Shown here piece by piece: positions 8,439 to 17,974 of a DNA stretch of 64,000 nt. Made by a program: the position numbers and the translations under genes. The notes under the pieces are model-generated. The model did no database searches. It saw nothing but the letters and a program-made list of their open reading frames with translations, and was not told the DNA's origin. The stretch's first letter is position 1; every line of letters begins with the position of its first letter. The DNA lies in assembly GCF_003574835.2 (NCBI RefSeq), contig NZ_CP063196.1, positions 4,402,001 through 4,466,000 on the forward strand, given 5' to 3'. The stretch comes from Thermobifida halotolerans (lineage in GTDB: Bacteria; Actinomycetota; Actinomycetes; Streptosporangiales; Streptosporangiaceae).

Positions 8439-11400
8439 GCGGCCTCCTGTCCGGCGAGAACAACCAGTGCCGTTCCCGCGTTCACCTGCTGTCCCGGGGT
8501 GACCAGGATCTCGGCGACCTCCCCGTCGGCGGGCGCGCTCACCACGGTCTCCAACTTCATCGCCTCGAGGGAGAGCAGGGTGTCTCCCGCGCTGACCCGC
8601 TGACCGGGGCGTACGTCCACCCGCCACACTCCGGCCGCGAGCGGCGCCTCCACGACGGCGCCCCCCGGAGGCGCGGCCACCTCCTTCGGCAGGACCGGTT
8701 CCGGTTCGGGTCTGTCGTCGAACTCGCCCGCCGCCGCCCAGGCGTCGCGTTCGGCCGCGAACGCGGCGGCCTGGCGCTCCCGGAACGCGGCGATCGACTC
8801 GGCGTTGTCGGCCAGGAAGCGCTCGTGTTCGGCCAGGGCGAACTTGCCCGGTCGGATGTCCAGTTCGGTGCGGCCCGCGGCGAAGTCCGCACGCACGTCC
8901 AGCAGCTCCTCGGCCGAGACCGGATGCCAGATGATGCGGTCGAAGAACCGCAGCAGCCACGGTGCGCCGGATTCGAACGACCCGCGCTGACGCAGTCCGC
9001 TCCAGATCGGGACGGTCCGTCCGACCAACTGGTAGCCGCCGGGACTGTCCATGCCGTAGACGCACAGGTAGGAGCCGCCGATACCGACCGTTCCCTCGGC
9101 CGTCCAGGTGCGCGCCGGGTTGTACTTGGTGGTCACCAACCGGTGCCGGGGGTCCAGCGGTGCGGCGGCGGGCGCCCCCAGGTAGACGTCGCCCAGGCCC
9201 ATCACCAGGTACTCGGCGGCGAACACCGTGTCGCGCACCTCCTCGACGCTGGACAGTCCGTTGATGCGGCGCATGAACTCGATGTTGCTGGGGTTCCACG
9301 GCGCGTCGTCGCGCACCCCGGCGGTGTAGCGGGCGATCGCCTCGGCGACCACGGGGTCGTCCCACGACAGCGGCAGGTGCACCTCTCGGCTGGACACCAC
9401 CAGTTCCGAGGTGGGCGGCAGCGACTCCTCGGCCTCGCGCAGCGCCGCCAGCAGCGTGCGCACCGGCAGCACGTCGGGGTCGGTGTGCAGGTGCAGCGAC
9501 CGGATTCCCGGCGTGGTGTCCACGAGTCCGCGCACCCCCTGCTCGGCGAGGCGCCGCATCAGGGCGTGCACCCGCATGCGCAGTCCCAGGTCCAGGGTCA
9601 TCGGCCCGTACTCGACGAGGATGTTGTCGTCCCCACCGCGCCGGTAGGTCACCGACGGCGCGGTGTCGGTGGCCTCGACGCGCGCGAGCACTCCGTCGTC
9701 GCCGTCGGTCCCGGAGACGAAACCGCCCGCCACCGGCCTCCGGCCCGCACGCAGTCCGTCCGAGGTCGCCTCGGTCACCGGGACGAACCGGACGGAGTCT
9801 CCGGGACGCAGTTGGCCGATCTTCCACCGTTCGGTGCTGAGCACCGTCACCGGGCACACGAACCCGCCGAGGCTGGGACCGTCCGGGCCGAGCAGGATCG
9901 GCGTGTCCCCGGTGAAGTTGACCGCCCCCACCGAGTACGGGTTGTCGTGCAGGTTCGACGGGTGCAGTCCGGCCTCGCCGCCGTCGGCGCGCGCCCACTG
10001 CGGTTTCGGGCCGCTCAGCCGGACGCCGGTGCGCGCGGCATGGTGCTGCACCTTCCACGTGGTGGCGTAGAACCGCTCCATCGACTCGCGGGTCAGGAAG
10101 TCCGGCGCGGGCTGCGGCCCCTCGGCGACCGCGACCTGCCACACCTCGCTCATCACCGGCCGGGACTCCAGCGGCACCGGTTCGGGCCGCGGCGCCTCGG
10201 GCGCTGCCCCGGCCACGCGGAGCACGTCGCCCACCGCGAGCGCCCGGCCGCCGTGTCCCCCGAAGCGGCCCTGTGTGAACGTGGCGGCACTGCCCAGGTA
10301 GCGGGGGACGTCCAGGCCGCCGCGGACAAGCACGTAGGTGCGCACCCCCGGACCCTCGGCCGGGCCCACGTCCAGCACCGATCCGGCGGGCACCTCGACC
10401 GGCTCCCACCGGGGGACCGGTTCCCCGTCCAGGGTCACCGGGGCCGGGGCACCCGTGACGCACACCGTCGCCGCCACACCGAACCGCAGGGCGGGGCCGT
10501 TGAGCGTGCACTCCAGGCCGGGTGCTCCCTCGGGGTTGCCGAGCGCGGTGTTTCCCGCCCGGAACGAGGCGTCGTCCATCGGGCCGCTCGGCGGAATGCC
10601 GACCTCCCAGTAGCCGACCCGGCCGGGCCAGTCCTGCACCGTGGTCAACGTGCCCGGCCGCAGCACGTCGATGCGCGGTTCGACCACGCTGACGTCCGCG
10701 AGGGAGGAGGTGGTGTGCTCGGCCGCCAGGACCGTGTCGTCACCGCAGACCGTGCGGAGCAGGTCCAGGTTGGTGGCGACACCGTCCACCTTCGTCGACT
10801 CCAGTGCGCGTTCCAGGGCGGCCAGCGCCTCGGCGCGGCTCTCGCCGGTGGCGACGACCTTGGCGAGCAGGGGGTCGTAGGCGGTGGACACCTCGTCGCC
10901 CGCCTCCACCCACGTGTCCACACGGACGTCGTCGGGAAACTCCACCCGGGTCAGCAGGCCGGGGCTGGGCCGGTAGTCGCGGGCCGGATCCTCGGCGTAG
11001 AGCCGCGCCTCGACCGCGTGGCCGCGCGCCGCCGGTCCGCTGTCGGCCACGTCGCTGAGCACGTTCTCGCCGCGTGCCAGCCGCAGCATCCACTCCACCA
11101 GGTCCACCCCGGTCACCGCCTCGGTCACCGGGTGCTCCACCTGGAGTCGGGTGTTCACCTCCAGGAACGACGCCTGACCGCGTTCGGCGTCGTAGACGAA
11201 CTCGACGGTCCCCGCCGAGCGGTAGTCCACCGCGGCGCACAGTTCGCGCGCGCCGCTGTGCAGGCGTTCCCGCAGTTCTTCGGGGAGGTTGGGGGCGGGC
11301 GCCTCCTCGACGACCTTCTGGTGGCGGCGCTGGAGCGTGCAGTCCCGGTCGCCCAGGCTCACCACCCGTCCCCTTCCGTCGCCGAAGACCTGCACCTCCA

Positions 11401-12022
11401 CGTGTCGCGCGCGGCGGACGAAGCGCTCCAGGAACACCCCGCCGACACCGAAGTTGGCCTCGGCGGTGCGGACCACGCCGGGCAGGACCGCGCGCAGTTC
11501 GTCGGCGTCGGCGCACACCCGCATACCGATTCCGCCGCCACCGCCGGTGGCCTTGACCATCACCGGGTAACCGATCTCCTCGGCCGCGGACACCGCCGCG
11601 TCCACGTCGGTCAGCAGGCCACTGCCCGGGACCAGCGGCACGCCCGCGTCGCGCGCGGCCGTGCGCGCGGTGTGCTTGTCGCCGAACACGGTGATCTGTT
11701 CGGGGGTGGGTCCGACGAACACCATTCCCGCGTCCTGGACCGCCCGGGCGAAGGCGGCGTTCTCCGACAGGAATCCGTATCCGGGGTGGATGGCGCCCGC
11801 ACCGGTCTCGGCGGCGGCTTCCAGGATGCGGTCGACGCGTAGGTAACTCTCCGCTGCCGGTGCGGGGCCCAGCCGTATCGCCTTGTCGGCCATCCGGACG
11901 TGGGCTGCGGCGCGGTCCGCGTCGGAGAAGACCGCCACCGTACGCAGTCCCAGTCGGTGGGCGCTGCGAATGATTCGGCAGGCGATCTCGCCCCGGTTGG
12001 CGACCAGAAGGGTGTCGAACAT
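8435..12022 (-). CDS. uca: Urea carboxylase (biotin-dependent)
   Basis: 1195 residues, the usual length. Order of domains: biotin carboxylase with ATP-grasp (about 1-450; starts MFDTLLVANRGEIACRII, Gly-rich GGGGIGM loop), carboxyltransferase halves related to KipA (about 480-790) and KipI (about 800-1010), and a C-terminal biotinyl domain with EAMKLET, biotin on Lys1156. It carboxylates urea with ATP and bicarbonate to allophanate, the substrate of the next gene. Longer upstream in-frame extension exists but the ATG at 12022 gives the canonical N-terminus. The pathway replaces or supplements urease; no urease genes are in this window. Confidence 0.94.
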   Translation of the reverse strand: MFDTLLVANRGEIACRIIRSAHRLGLRTVAVFSDADRAAAHVRMADKAIRLGPAPAAESYLRVDRILEAAAETGAGAIHPGYGFLSENAAFARAVQDAGMVFVGPTPEQITVFGDKHTARTAARDAGVPLVPGSGLLTDVDAAVSAAEEIGYPVMVKATGGGGGIGMRVCADADELRAVLPGVVRTAEANFGVGGVFLERFVRRARHVEVQVFGDGRGRVVSLGDRDCTLQRRHQKVVEEAPAPNLPEELRERLHSGARELCAAVDYRSAGTVEFVYDAERGQASFLEVNTRLQVEHPVTEAVTGVDLVEWMLRLARGENVLSDVADSGPAARGHAVEARLYAEDPARDYRPSPGLLTRVEFPDDVRVDTWVEAGDEVSTAYDPLLAKVVATGESRAEALAALERALESTKVDGVATNLDLLRTVCGDDTVLAAEHTTSSLADVSVVEPRIDVLRPGTLTTVQDWPGRVGYWEVGIPPSGPMDDASFRAGNTALGNPEGAPGLECTLNGPALRFGVAATVCVTGAPAPVTLDGEPVPRWEPVEVPAGSVLDVGPAEGPGVRTYVLVRGGLDVPRYLGSAATFTQGRFGGHGGRALAVGDVLRVAGAAPEAPRPEPVPLESRPVMSEVWQVAVAEGPQPAPDFLTRESMERFYATTWKVQHHAARTGVRLSGPKPQWARADGGEAGLHPSNLHDNPYSVGAVNFTGDTPILLGPDGPSLGGFVCPVTVLSTERWKIGQLRPGDSVRFVPVTEATSDGLRAGRRPVAGGFVSGTDGDDGVLARVEATDTAPSVTYRRGGDDNILVEYGPMTLDLGLRMRVHALMRRLAEQGVRGLVDTTPGIRSLHLHTDPDVLPVRTLLAALREAEESLPPTSELVVSSREVHLPLSWDDPVVAEAIARYTAGVRDDAPWNPSNIEFMRRINGLSSVEEVRDTVFAAEYLVMGLGDVYLGAPAAAPLDPRHRLVTTKYNPARTWTAEGTVGIGGSYLCVYGMDSPGGYQLVGRTVPIWSGLRQRGSFESGAPWLLRFFDRIIWHPVSAEELLDVRADFAAGRTELDIRPGKFALAEHERFLADNAESIAAFRERQAAAFAAERDAWAAAGEFDDRPEPEPVLPKEVAAPPGGAVVEAPLAAGVWRVDVRPGQRVSAGDTLLSLEAMKLETVVSAPADGEVAEILVTPGQQVNAGTALVVLAGQEAA

Positions 12023-12063
12023 GAGGATTCCTCGATCGTGTCCGTGCTGGGGGTGGCGTGGTC

Positions 12064-12097
12064 GGCCCGGTGCCGGGGGAGAGGCCGGCACCGGGCC
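12064..12097 (-). terminator. Long hairpin between the GntR gene and urea carboxylase
   Basis: A perfect 13-base-pair stem (12064-12076 with 12085-12097) and eight-base loop in the 176-base gap. It may end the GntR transcript or attenuate read-through into the urea operon; there is no T-tract. Confidence 0.5.
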
Positions 12098-12198
12098 CTG
12101 GGGGAGGAGAGAGGTCTGGGACACGGCGGCCGGGCGCCGGGGCACGGGCGGGTGCGGTCCTGCGCGCTCCGGGTGTCCCCGCCGCCGTGGAACCGGGG

Positions 12199-12948
12199 CT
12201 ACTGGCCGGTGTGCAGGGTCATCTGGGTGAGGGCCTCCTGCGCCCGCCGCACGACGACCTCCAGCGACTCGCCGACGTGCGCGTGCAGGGCGCGGTAGCC
12301 CTGTTCGAGTTCTCCGGCGAGGACGAACTCCACGATTTCGATGTGTTCGTCGATGGTGCTCTGGATGCGGTCCGCGGTGAGGAAGTCGTACATCCGGACC
12401 CGCCGGATCTTCTGGTTGACGCTCACCAGGGCGTCGGTGAGGGCCGGGTTGCCCGACGCGGCGGACAGCGCGGCGTGGAACTTCTCGTCCTCCACCACGA
12501 AGTGCGGGTCGGGGGCGGGCGGGTTCTTCCGGAAGTCGTGCCAGCGGCACAGTTCGGCTTCCAGGACCGCCCTGTCGTGCCTGATGGACGGATCCTCGAT
12601 CGCACGGGCGACACCGCGCAGTTCCAGCACCACCCGCAGTTCGTAGAGGTCGCGCAGCTCGGTGAGGTTCGGCACGGTCACCATGAAGCTGCCGTCGCGC
12701 CGCTCGACCAGCCCCTCGACCTCCAGCCTGGCCAGCGCCTCGCGCACGGGGGTGCGCGACACTCCGAGTCGACGCGCCATCCGCTCCTCGGCCAGCCGGG
12801 TCCACGGGGCGAAGTGGCCGCTCATCACCTCGTGGCGGAGCCGCTCGTACACCTCCTCCCGGCGGGAGCGGGTACGGCCGCCGGGCGAGGCCGCTGTGTT
12901 CTCTGTTCCACCGTTGGACTCTTCAGCGGTATACAGCGCGGTATGCAT
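12199..12948 (-). CDS. GntR/FadR-family transcriptional regulator
   Basis: 249 residues. About residues 25-95 form a winged helix-turn-helix (MARRLGVSRTPVREALARLEVEGLVER, the GntR hallmark). The C-terminal about 130 residues are an all-helical FCD ligand-binding domain with the metal-type Asp/His pattern (LRVVLELRGVARA ... EDEKFHAAL ... DEHIEIVEFVLAG). It sits directly upstream of the urea carboxylase operon in the same direction, separated by a long hairpin, and is its likely regulator. The ligand is unknown: urea, allophanate or another carboxylate. GGTATAC/GTATGC repeats around the start codon could be its own operator. Confidence 0.85.
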   Translation of the reverse strand: MHTALYTAEESNGGTENTAASPGGRTRSRREEVYERLRHEVMSGHFAPWTRLAEERMARRLGVSRTPVREALARLEVEGLVERRDGSFMVTVPNLTELRDLYELRVVLELRGVARAIEDPSIRHDRAVLEAELCRWHDFRKNPPAPDPHFVVEDEKFHAALSAASGNPALTDALVSVNQKIRRVRMYDFLTADRIQSTIDEHIEIVEFVLAGELEQGYRALHAHVGESLEVVVRRAQEALTQMTLHTGQ

Positions 12949-12993
12949 GTTGCGACGGTAGGAAGGGCGTATTTCACCGCCTTTGTGGAGCCG

Positions 12994-14178
12994 TTAACTC
13001 TGTGTATCGCCGCTCCTTCCATGCTGACCAGGGCGGATCTGTGCCCACAGGGCGGTCAGCATCGTCGGTACCGGTGTGTGTGCGCCGATCGCCAACTCCT
13101 CCAGCGGGCCGGTCGTCCCGTCGAGGAAACGCAGCAGCCGAGGCAGCGGGTTGTCGCGGAACAGCGTGGCGAAGAACTCCGCGCCGTCGATCACGCCGTC
13201 GTCCAGGCCGCGCAGCAGCACCGTGTCCATGAGCAGGTGGCGTCTCCGGTGCGCCGGACAGCGGCCCGGTGTCCGGCCCTCCGCCAGCGCCGCCGCGATC
13301 TGTCGGGTCTGGCGTTGCGCCCCGGCGAACGTGTACCCCGTGGCGGGGCGGGTGGCGCCCCCGGCCGTGCCGATCCGGTACACACGGCGCCCCGCCCGTG
13401 TGGGAAGTCGGGCGCTGGTCATCGGGATCACGCCCTGTTCCACCCCGATGATCGTGAAGACGCCCAACTCCAGCAGGCGCCCGGTGTAGTCGCGTAGCGC
13501 CTCCTCGTATCCGGCGTCGTCGAGGACGTCCCGCGTGAACTCGGTGTACTCCACCAGCGCGGTGCGGGAGTCGAAGGGGAGCACGTAGCCGAACGCCACC
13601 CCACGGTCCGGTTGCGGCACGCGCAGATCCATCAGCACCGCCGCCGAGAGGTCGAAACGCGGCCGGTCGGTCCGGACGAACCAGCCCCGGAAGTGCTGGC
13701 GCAGTGTGACCGCGCCCGCCGGGAACCCGCGGGGCGGACGCGAGTCGAACACCAGGCCCGCGGCCAGTTCCGTGTCCGCGCCGTCGGATCCGCGCAACCG
13801 CAGCACCGCCTCCTCGGGTCCGTCGGCGATGCCGGTGACCGTGCCGCAGAGCGTACGCACCCTCCTCAGTCCGTCCCGGACCAGCGCCTCGAAGTCCCTG
13901 GAACGCACCATCTTGTACACCAGCGGGTCGGTGGGCGACCGCCACGTCGTCCCGTCCGGTCCCACCACCGACAGGGCGTGCCAGCGGTGGCTCACCACCG
14001 CGTCCCACTCCCCCTCCGGGGCCTCCCAGAAGCACCAGGTGCGCTCGGGCGGGCGCAGTCCGGCGTCGGGCGTCTCCACCACGACCACCGACCGTCCCGA
14101 CAGGACCCGCTCCAGGCGGTGGGCCAGCGACAGCCCTGCCGCGCCCGCGCCCACGATCGCCACGTCCACCCGCTCCAC
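12994..14178 (-). CDS. crtY: Lycopene beta-cyclase CrtY
   Basis: 394 residues from a GTG preceded by AAGGGG. The N-terminus is a dinucleotide-binding fold, VDVAIVGAGAAGLSLA, followed by the family motif ERTWCFWE (about residues 45-52). The FGYVLPFDSRTALVEYTEF segment is also typical of CrtY-type cyclases. The enzyme closes both ends of lycopene to beta-carotene in the membrane. It diverges from crtT-crtU across 51 bases, so the promoters are likely shared. The gene trio matches the crtY-crtT-crtU block of Streptomyces; crtE, crtI and crtB are not in the window. Confidence 0.9.
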   Translation of the reverse strand: MERVDVAIVGAGAAGLSLAHRLERVLSGRSVVVVETPDAGLRPPERTWCFWEAPEGEWDAVVSHRWHALSVVGPDGTTWRSPTDPLVYKMVRSRDFEALVRDGLRRVRTLCGTVTGIADGPEEAVLRLRGSDGADTELAAGLVFDSRPPRGFPAGAVTLRQHFRGWFVRTDRPRFDLSAAVLMDLRVPQPDRGVAFGYVLPFDSRTALVEYTEFTRDVLDDAGYEEALRDYTGRLLELGVFTIIGVEQGVIPMTSARLPTRAGRRVYRIGTAGGATRPATGYTFAGAQRQTRQIAAALAEGRTPGRCPAHRRRHLLMDTVLLRGLDDGVIDGAEFFATLFRDNPLPRLLRFLDGTTGPLEELAIGAHTPVPTMLTALWAQIRPGQHGRSGDTQS

Positions 14179-14229
14179 GACACCCCTTCCCTCGGCGACA
14201 CGCCAACCATTCCCACGGGTAGCGTTTCC

Positions 14230-15003
14230 ATGACACTGCGCGACTTCTGGGGGGAACGCATGCCGCTGACAGCGGAGGCCATGAAACGCCACCGGATCAC
14301 CGCCGAGTTCGACCACTCGGCGGCCGTCTACGACCGACTCGTCGCCGTCAACCCCGGCTACCACGCGCAGTTGCGCCGCTCCGCGGCCCGCCTGCGACTG
14401 CCCGGCGGCGGTGCGGGGCTGCGTCTGCTGGACCTGGGCTGCGGAACCGGAGCGTCCACCGCCGCACTGCTGCGTGCGGCCCCGCGCGCCGAGATCGTCG
14501 CGGTCGACGCCTCGGCCGGGATGCTCGCCGCCGCCCGCGCCAAGCCCTGGCCGGACAACGTGCGGTTCGTACACGCCCGCGCCGAGACGCTCGCCGACAC
14601 GGACGACACCGGTTCCTTCGACGCGATCCTCGCCGCCTACCTGCTGCGCAACTGCCCCGACCGCGACGGTGTCCTCTCCGTCATGCGCGACCTGCTGCGT
14701 CCCGGCGGTCGGTTGGCCCTCCACGAGTACTCCGTCGCCGACTCCCCCGCCGCGGCGGCCGTGTGGACCGCGGTCTGCTGGTCGGTGGTCATCCCGCTGG
14801 GCCGGGCGCTCTCGGGCCGTGCGGACCTGTACCGCTACCTGTGGCGCGGGGTCCTGGAGTTCGACGGGGTGCAACGCCTCACCGGGCGTATGCGCGCCGT
14901 CGGACTGCGGGAGGTCCGGGTGCTGCCCATGACCGGCTGGCAGACCGGGATCACACACACCTTCCTCGGCCGCCGCGCCCACGCGGGGGAGGACGTCTCA
15001 TGA
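14230..15003 (+). CDS. crtT: SAM-dependent methyltransferase CrtT
   Basis: 257 residues. A class I methyltransferase fold with the SAM motif LDLGCGTGASTAALL (about residues 65-79), then IVAVDASAGML and the UbiE-like late motif. Position between crtY and crtU identifies it as the CrtT of actinobacterial isorenieratene clusters; its precise methylation target is not settled in the literature I know. The stop overlaps the next start (ATGA). Start at ATG 14230 chosen for the short divergent promoter gap; ATG 14260 is possible. Confidence 0.82.
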   Translation: MTLRDFWGERMPLTAEAMKRHRITAEFDHSAAVYDRLVAVNPGYHAQLRRSAARLRLPGGGAGLRLLDLGCGTGASTAALLRAAPRAEIVAVDASAGMLAAARAKPWPDNVRFVHARAETLADTDDTGSFDAILAAYLLRNCPDRDGVLSVMRDLLRPGGRLALHEYSVADSPAAAAVWTAVCWSVVIPLGRALSGRADLYRYLWRGVLEFDGVQRLTGRMRAVGLREVRVLPMTGWQTGITHTFLGRRAHAGEDVS

Positions 15004-16544
15004 GGCCGCGCCCGCCCGGCCGCGATCCACGTGCCCGGTTTCTCGCCCCGCCACCGCCCACCGGGACGCCCCCGGACAGACGTCCCCACGTCGCCGTCGT
15101 CGGCGGTGGCATCGCGGGCCTGTCGGCTGCCACGGCACTGGCCGAACGCGGGACTGCCGTCACCGTCTTCGAACGCGACACCACCCTCGGCGGGCGGCTC
15201 TCCGGATGGGACACCGTCCTCGCCGACGGCTCCACCGTCACCATGAGCCGCGGCTTCCACGCCTTCTTCCGCCAGTACTACAACCTGCGTGCTCTCCTGC
15301 GCCGCGCCGATCCCGGACTGGACACGCTCGTCCCCCTGACGGACTATCCGCTCACGCACGCGGGCGGCGCCGTCGACGGATTCGCCGGGCTTCCCGCCGC
15401 CCCGCCGTGGAACGCGTTCGCCTTCGTCGCGCGCAGTCCCAGCTTCCGCTGGCGCGACCTCGCCGACGTCAACCTCGTCGCGGCCCTGGCCCTGCTGGAC
15501 GTGCGCGTCCCCGACGTCTACCGGCGGTTCGACCACGTCGACGCGCTCGACTTCCTGGACCGACTGCGCTTTCCCGAATCGGCGCGGCACCTGGCACTGG
15601 AGGTGTTCTCCCGGAGTTTCTTCGCCGACCCGCGCGCGCTGTCGGCCGCCGAACTGCTGACCATGTTCCACATCTACTTCCTCGGCTCCTCCGAGGGACT
15701 GCTGTTCGACGTGCCGAACGCGCCGTTTCCCCGGGCGCTGTGGCAGCCGCTCGCCGCCCACCTGCGCTCCCTCGGCGTCCGCGTGCGTGTCGGAACACCG
15801 GTCGACCGGGTCGACGTGGGACACGGACGTCGCCACCGCGTCCACACGCCTGACGGAGCGTCCGAGCACGACGCGGTTGTCCTGGCCACCGACCTGCCCG
15901 GACTGCGCGCACTGGTCGCCGCCTCACCCGCGCTCGGCGGTCCCGCCTGGCGTCAGCGGGTGGCACAGCGCCCCAGCGCACCGCCCTTCCTGGTCTGCCG
16001 ACTGTGGCTGGACCGTCCGGTGCGCGCCGACCGCCCCGCTTTCCTCGGCACCAGCGGGTACCCCACCCTCGACAACATCAGCGTCCTGGAGCGCTACGAG
16101 GACACATCGGCGGCCTGGGCGGCGCGCACCGGCGGCTCCGTCGTCGAACTGCACGCCTACGCGTTGCCGTGGAACGCCGAGGAGTCCGTGGAACGGGACC
16201 GACTCGTCGCGCAACTGCGGCGGGTCTACCCGGAGACGGCGGCGGCGCGTGTGGTCGACGAACGCCGCGAACTGCGTGCCGACTGCCCGCTGTTTCCGCC
16301 GGGCGACTTCACCGGGCGGCTCACGATCGCCACCCCCGACCCGTTCCTGGTGGTCGCGGGGGATCATGTCCGCGTCGACCTGCCCGTGGCGCTCATGGAG
16401 CGCGCCGCGACCAGTGGCCTGCTCTCCGCCAACACCCTGCTCGGCAGGTGGGGGATGCCGGGGCATGCGGTGTGGAGCGTGCCCGCCCGTGGACGGCTTC
16501 CCCTGGCCCGCCGCCTGCTGCCCGCACCGCGCCGGACGGCGTGA
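15000..16544 (+). CDS. crtU: Carotenoid desaturase/methyltransferase CrtU (isorenieratene synthase)
   Basis: 514 residues, starting in the ATGA overlap with crtT. After a Pro/Arg-rich leader of about 30 residues comes the FAD-binding VAVVGGGIAGLSAATALAERG, then the second signature LGGRLSGW and the family stretch MSRGFHAFFRQYYNL. Length and motifs fit CrtU, the phytoene-desaturase-related enzyme that desaturates and shifts methyl groups to turn beta-rings into aromatic phi-rings. With crtY it would make isorenieratene. The C-terminus ends in a conserved amine-oxidase-like segment (GDHVRVDLPVALMERAATSG). Confidence 0.87.
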   Translation: MRPRPPGRDPRARFLAPPPPTGTPPDRRPHVAVVGGGIAGLSAATALAERGTAVTVFERDTTLGGRLSGWDTVLADGSTVTMSRGFHAFFRQYYNLRALLRRADPGLDTLVPLTDYPLTHAGGAVDGFAGLPAAPPWNAFAFVARSPSFRWRDLADVNLVAALALLDVRVPDVYRRFDHVDALDFLDRLRFPESARHLALEVFSRSFFADPRALSAAELLTMFHIYFLGSSEGLLFDVPNAPFPRALWQPLAAHLRSLGVRVRVGTPVDRVDVGHGRRHRVHTPDGASEHDAVVLATDLPGLRALVAASPALGGPAWRQRVAQRPSAPPFLVCRLWLDRPVRADRPAFLGTSGYPTLDNISVLERYEDTSAAWAARTGGSVVELHAYALPWNAEESVERDRLVAQLRRVYPETAAARVVDERRELRADCPLFPPGDFTGRLTIATPDPFLVVAGDHVRVDLPVALMERAATSGLLSANTLLGRWGMPGHAVWSVPARGRLPLARRLLPAPRRTA

Positions 16545-16597
16545 CACCCCGCCCCGCCGGTCCACCGGTGCGCCGCAGGAGGTAGCGTGACCGGGTC

Positions 16598-17953
16598 ATG
16601 GCACGTCCGATCAGCGCCGCACCGTTTCGGCACCCCCGGGACCGGGAGATCTTCCGGCTCGCTGTCCCCACCTTCTTCGCCCTGGTGTCGGAACCGCTGC
16701 TCCTGCTCACCGACTCGGCGGTGGTGGGGCGGCTCGGGACCGAGGCCCTCGGCGGGCTGGGGGTGGCCGGGCAGGTCCTGCTGACCTTCGCGAACCTGTG
16801 CATCTTTCTTGCCTACGGCACCACCGCCGCCGTCTCGCGCCGGTTCGGTGCGGGACAGCTCGCCCTGGGCGTCAGGCACGGTGTCGACGGACTGTGGCTG
16901 GCGCTCCTCATCGCCGCGGTCGGCATCGTCGTGGGCTGGCCGCTGGCTCCCGCGCTGGTCGACTTGTTGGGGGCCTCCGCGGCGGTCTCCCCGTACGCGC
17001 TCACCTACCTGCGGATCAGCCTGCTCAGCCTCCCCGGTCTGCTGGTCGTCATGGCGGGCACCGGTGTGCTGCGCGGCCTGCAGAACGCCCGTGTCCCGCT
17101 GCTGGTGGCGGTCGGCGCGAACCTCGGCAACATCGTGCTGTGCGTGCTGTTCGTGTGGGTCCTGGGCTGGGGTGTCGCCGGTTCGGCGTGGGCCACGGTG
17201 ATCGCGCAGAGCGGAGGCGCGGCCGTGTACCTGGCGGTGGTGGGCCGGGCGGCACGGCGGCACGGCGTCTCGCTCGCCCCCACCCTCTCCGGTGTACGTG
17301 ACGCCGCCGCCTCGGGCTTCGCGCTGTTCGTGCGGACGGTGTCGCTCCGGGTCGTGCTGGTGGTCATGACCGCGGTCGCGGCCCGGCTCGGCGACGCCGA
17401 GATCGCCGCGCACCAGGTGGTGTCCCAACTGTGGTCACTGCTGGTCTTCGCGATGGACGCCATCGCGATCGCGGGGCAGTCGATCATCGGACGCTACCTG
17501 GGCGCATCCGATGTTCCCGGCGCCCGTGAGACCACGCGCCGGATGGTGGAGTGGGGCGTGATGCTGGGCGCGGTGTTCACCGTGCTCGTCCTGGCGGTAC
17601 GCCCCTGGGCGTGGATTCCGTTCACCGAGGCGCCGCAGGTGCGCGACCTGATCGTGGCCGCCCTGCTCGTCGTGGCGCTGCTCCAGCCGGTGAGCGGAGT
17701 CGTGATGGTTCTCGACGGCATCCTGATGGGCGCCGGTGACCAGCGGTACCTGGCCTGGGCGAGCCTGTGGACGATGCTGGTCTTCCTGCCGTTCGCGGCT
17801 CTGGTTCCGATGGCGGCGTCCCCGGGGTCCCCGAGCGGTCTGGTGCTGCTGTGGTCGGCTTTCGCCGTGTGGATGCTGGCCCGCGGAGTTTCACTGGGCG
17901 TGCGTGCCGCCGGAACCGCGTGGTTGGTGACCGGGGCCGGCGCGCCACGCTGA
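16598..17953 (+). CDS. MATE-family efflux transporter (DinF-like)
   Basis: 451 residues with about 12 hydrophobic helices. The N-terminus REIFRLAVPTFFALVSEPLLLLTDSAVVGRLG and the mid-protein repeat AHQVVSQLWSLLVFAMDAIAIAGQSIIGRYLG are typical of the DinF branch of Na+/H+-coupled multidrug exporters. It follows crtU by 53 bases in the same direction and may share its transcript, but no link with carotenoids is known. Substrate cannot be predicted. Confidence 0.88.
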   Translation: MARPISAAPFRHPRDREIFRLAVPTFFALVSEPLLLLTDSAVVGRLGTEALGGLGVAGQVLLTFANLCIFLAYGTTAAVSRRFGAGQLALGVRHGVDGLWLALLIAAVGIVVGWPLAPALVDLLGASAAVSPYALTYLRISLLSLPGLLVVMAGTGVLRGLQNARVPLLVAVGANLGNIVLCVLFVWVLGWGVAGSAWATVIAQSGGAAVYLAVVGRAARRHGVSLAPTLSGVRDAAASGFALFVRTVSLRVVLVVMTAVAARLGDAEIAAHQVVSQLWSLLVFAMDAIAIAGQSIIGRYLGASDVPGARETTRRMVEWGVMLGAVFTVLVLAVRPWAWIPFTEAPQVRDLIVAALLVVALLQPVSGVVMVLDGILMGAGDQRYLAWASLWTMLVFLPFAALVPMAASPGSPSGLVLLWSAFAVWMLARGVSLGVRAAGTAWLVTGAGAPR

Positions 17954-17974
17954 CCCTGGTGTGCCGGGACCCGG

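Noticed and set aside
8825-11842. 1005-codon plus-strand frame
   Set aside because: Antisense to the urea carboxylase gene; composition is His/Arg/Gly-rich with no fold motif.
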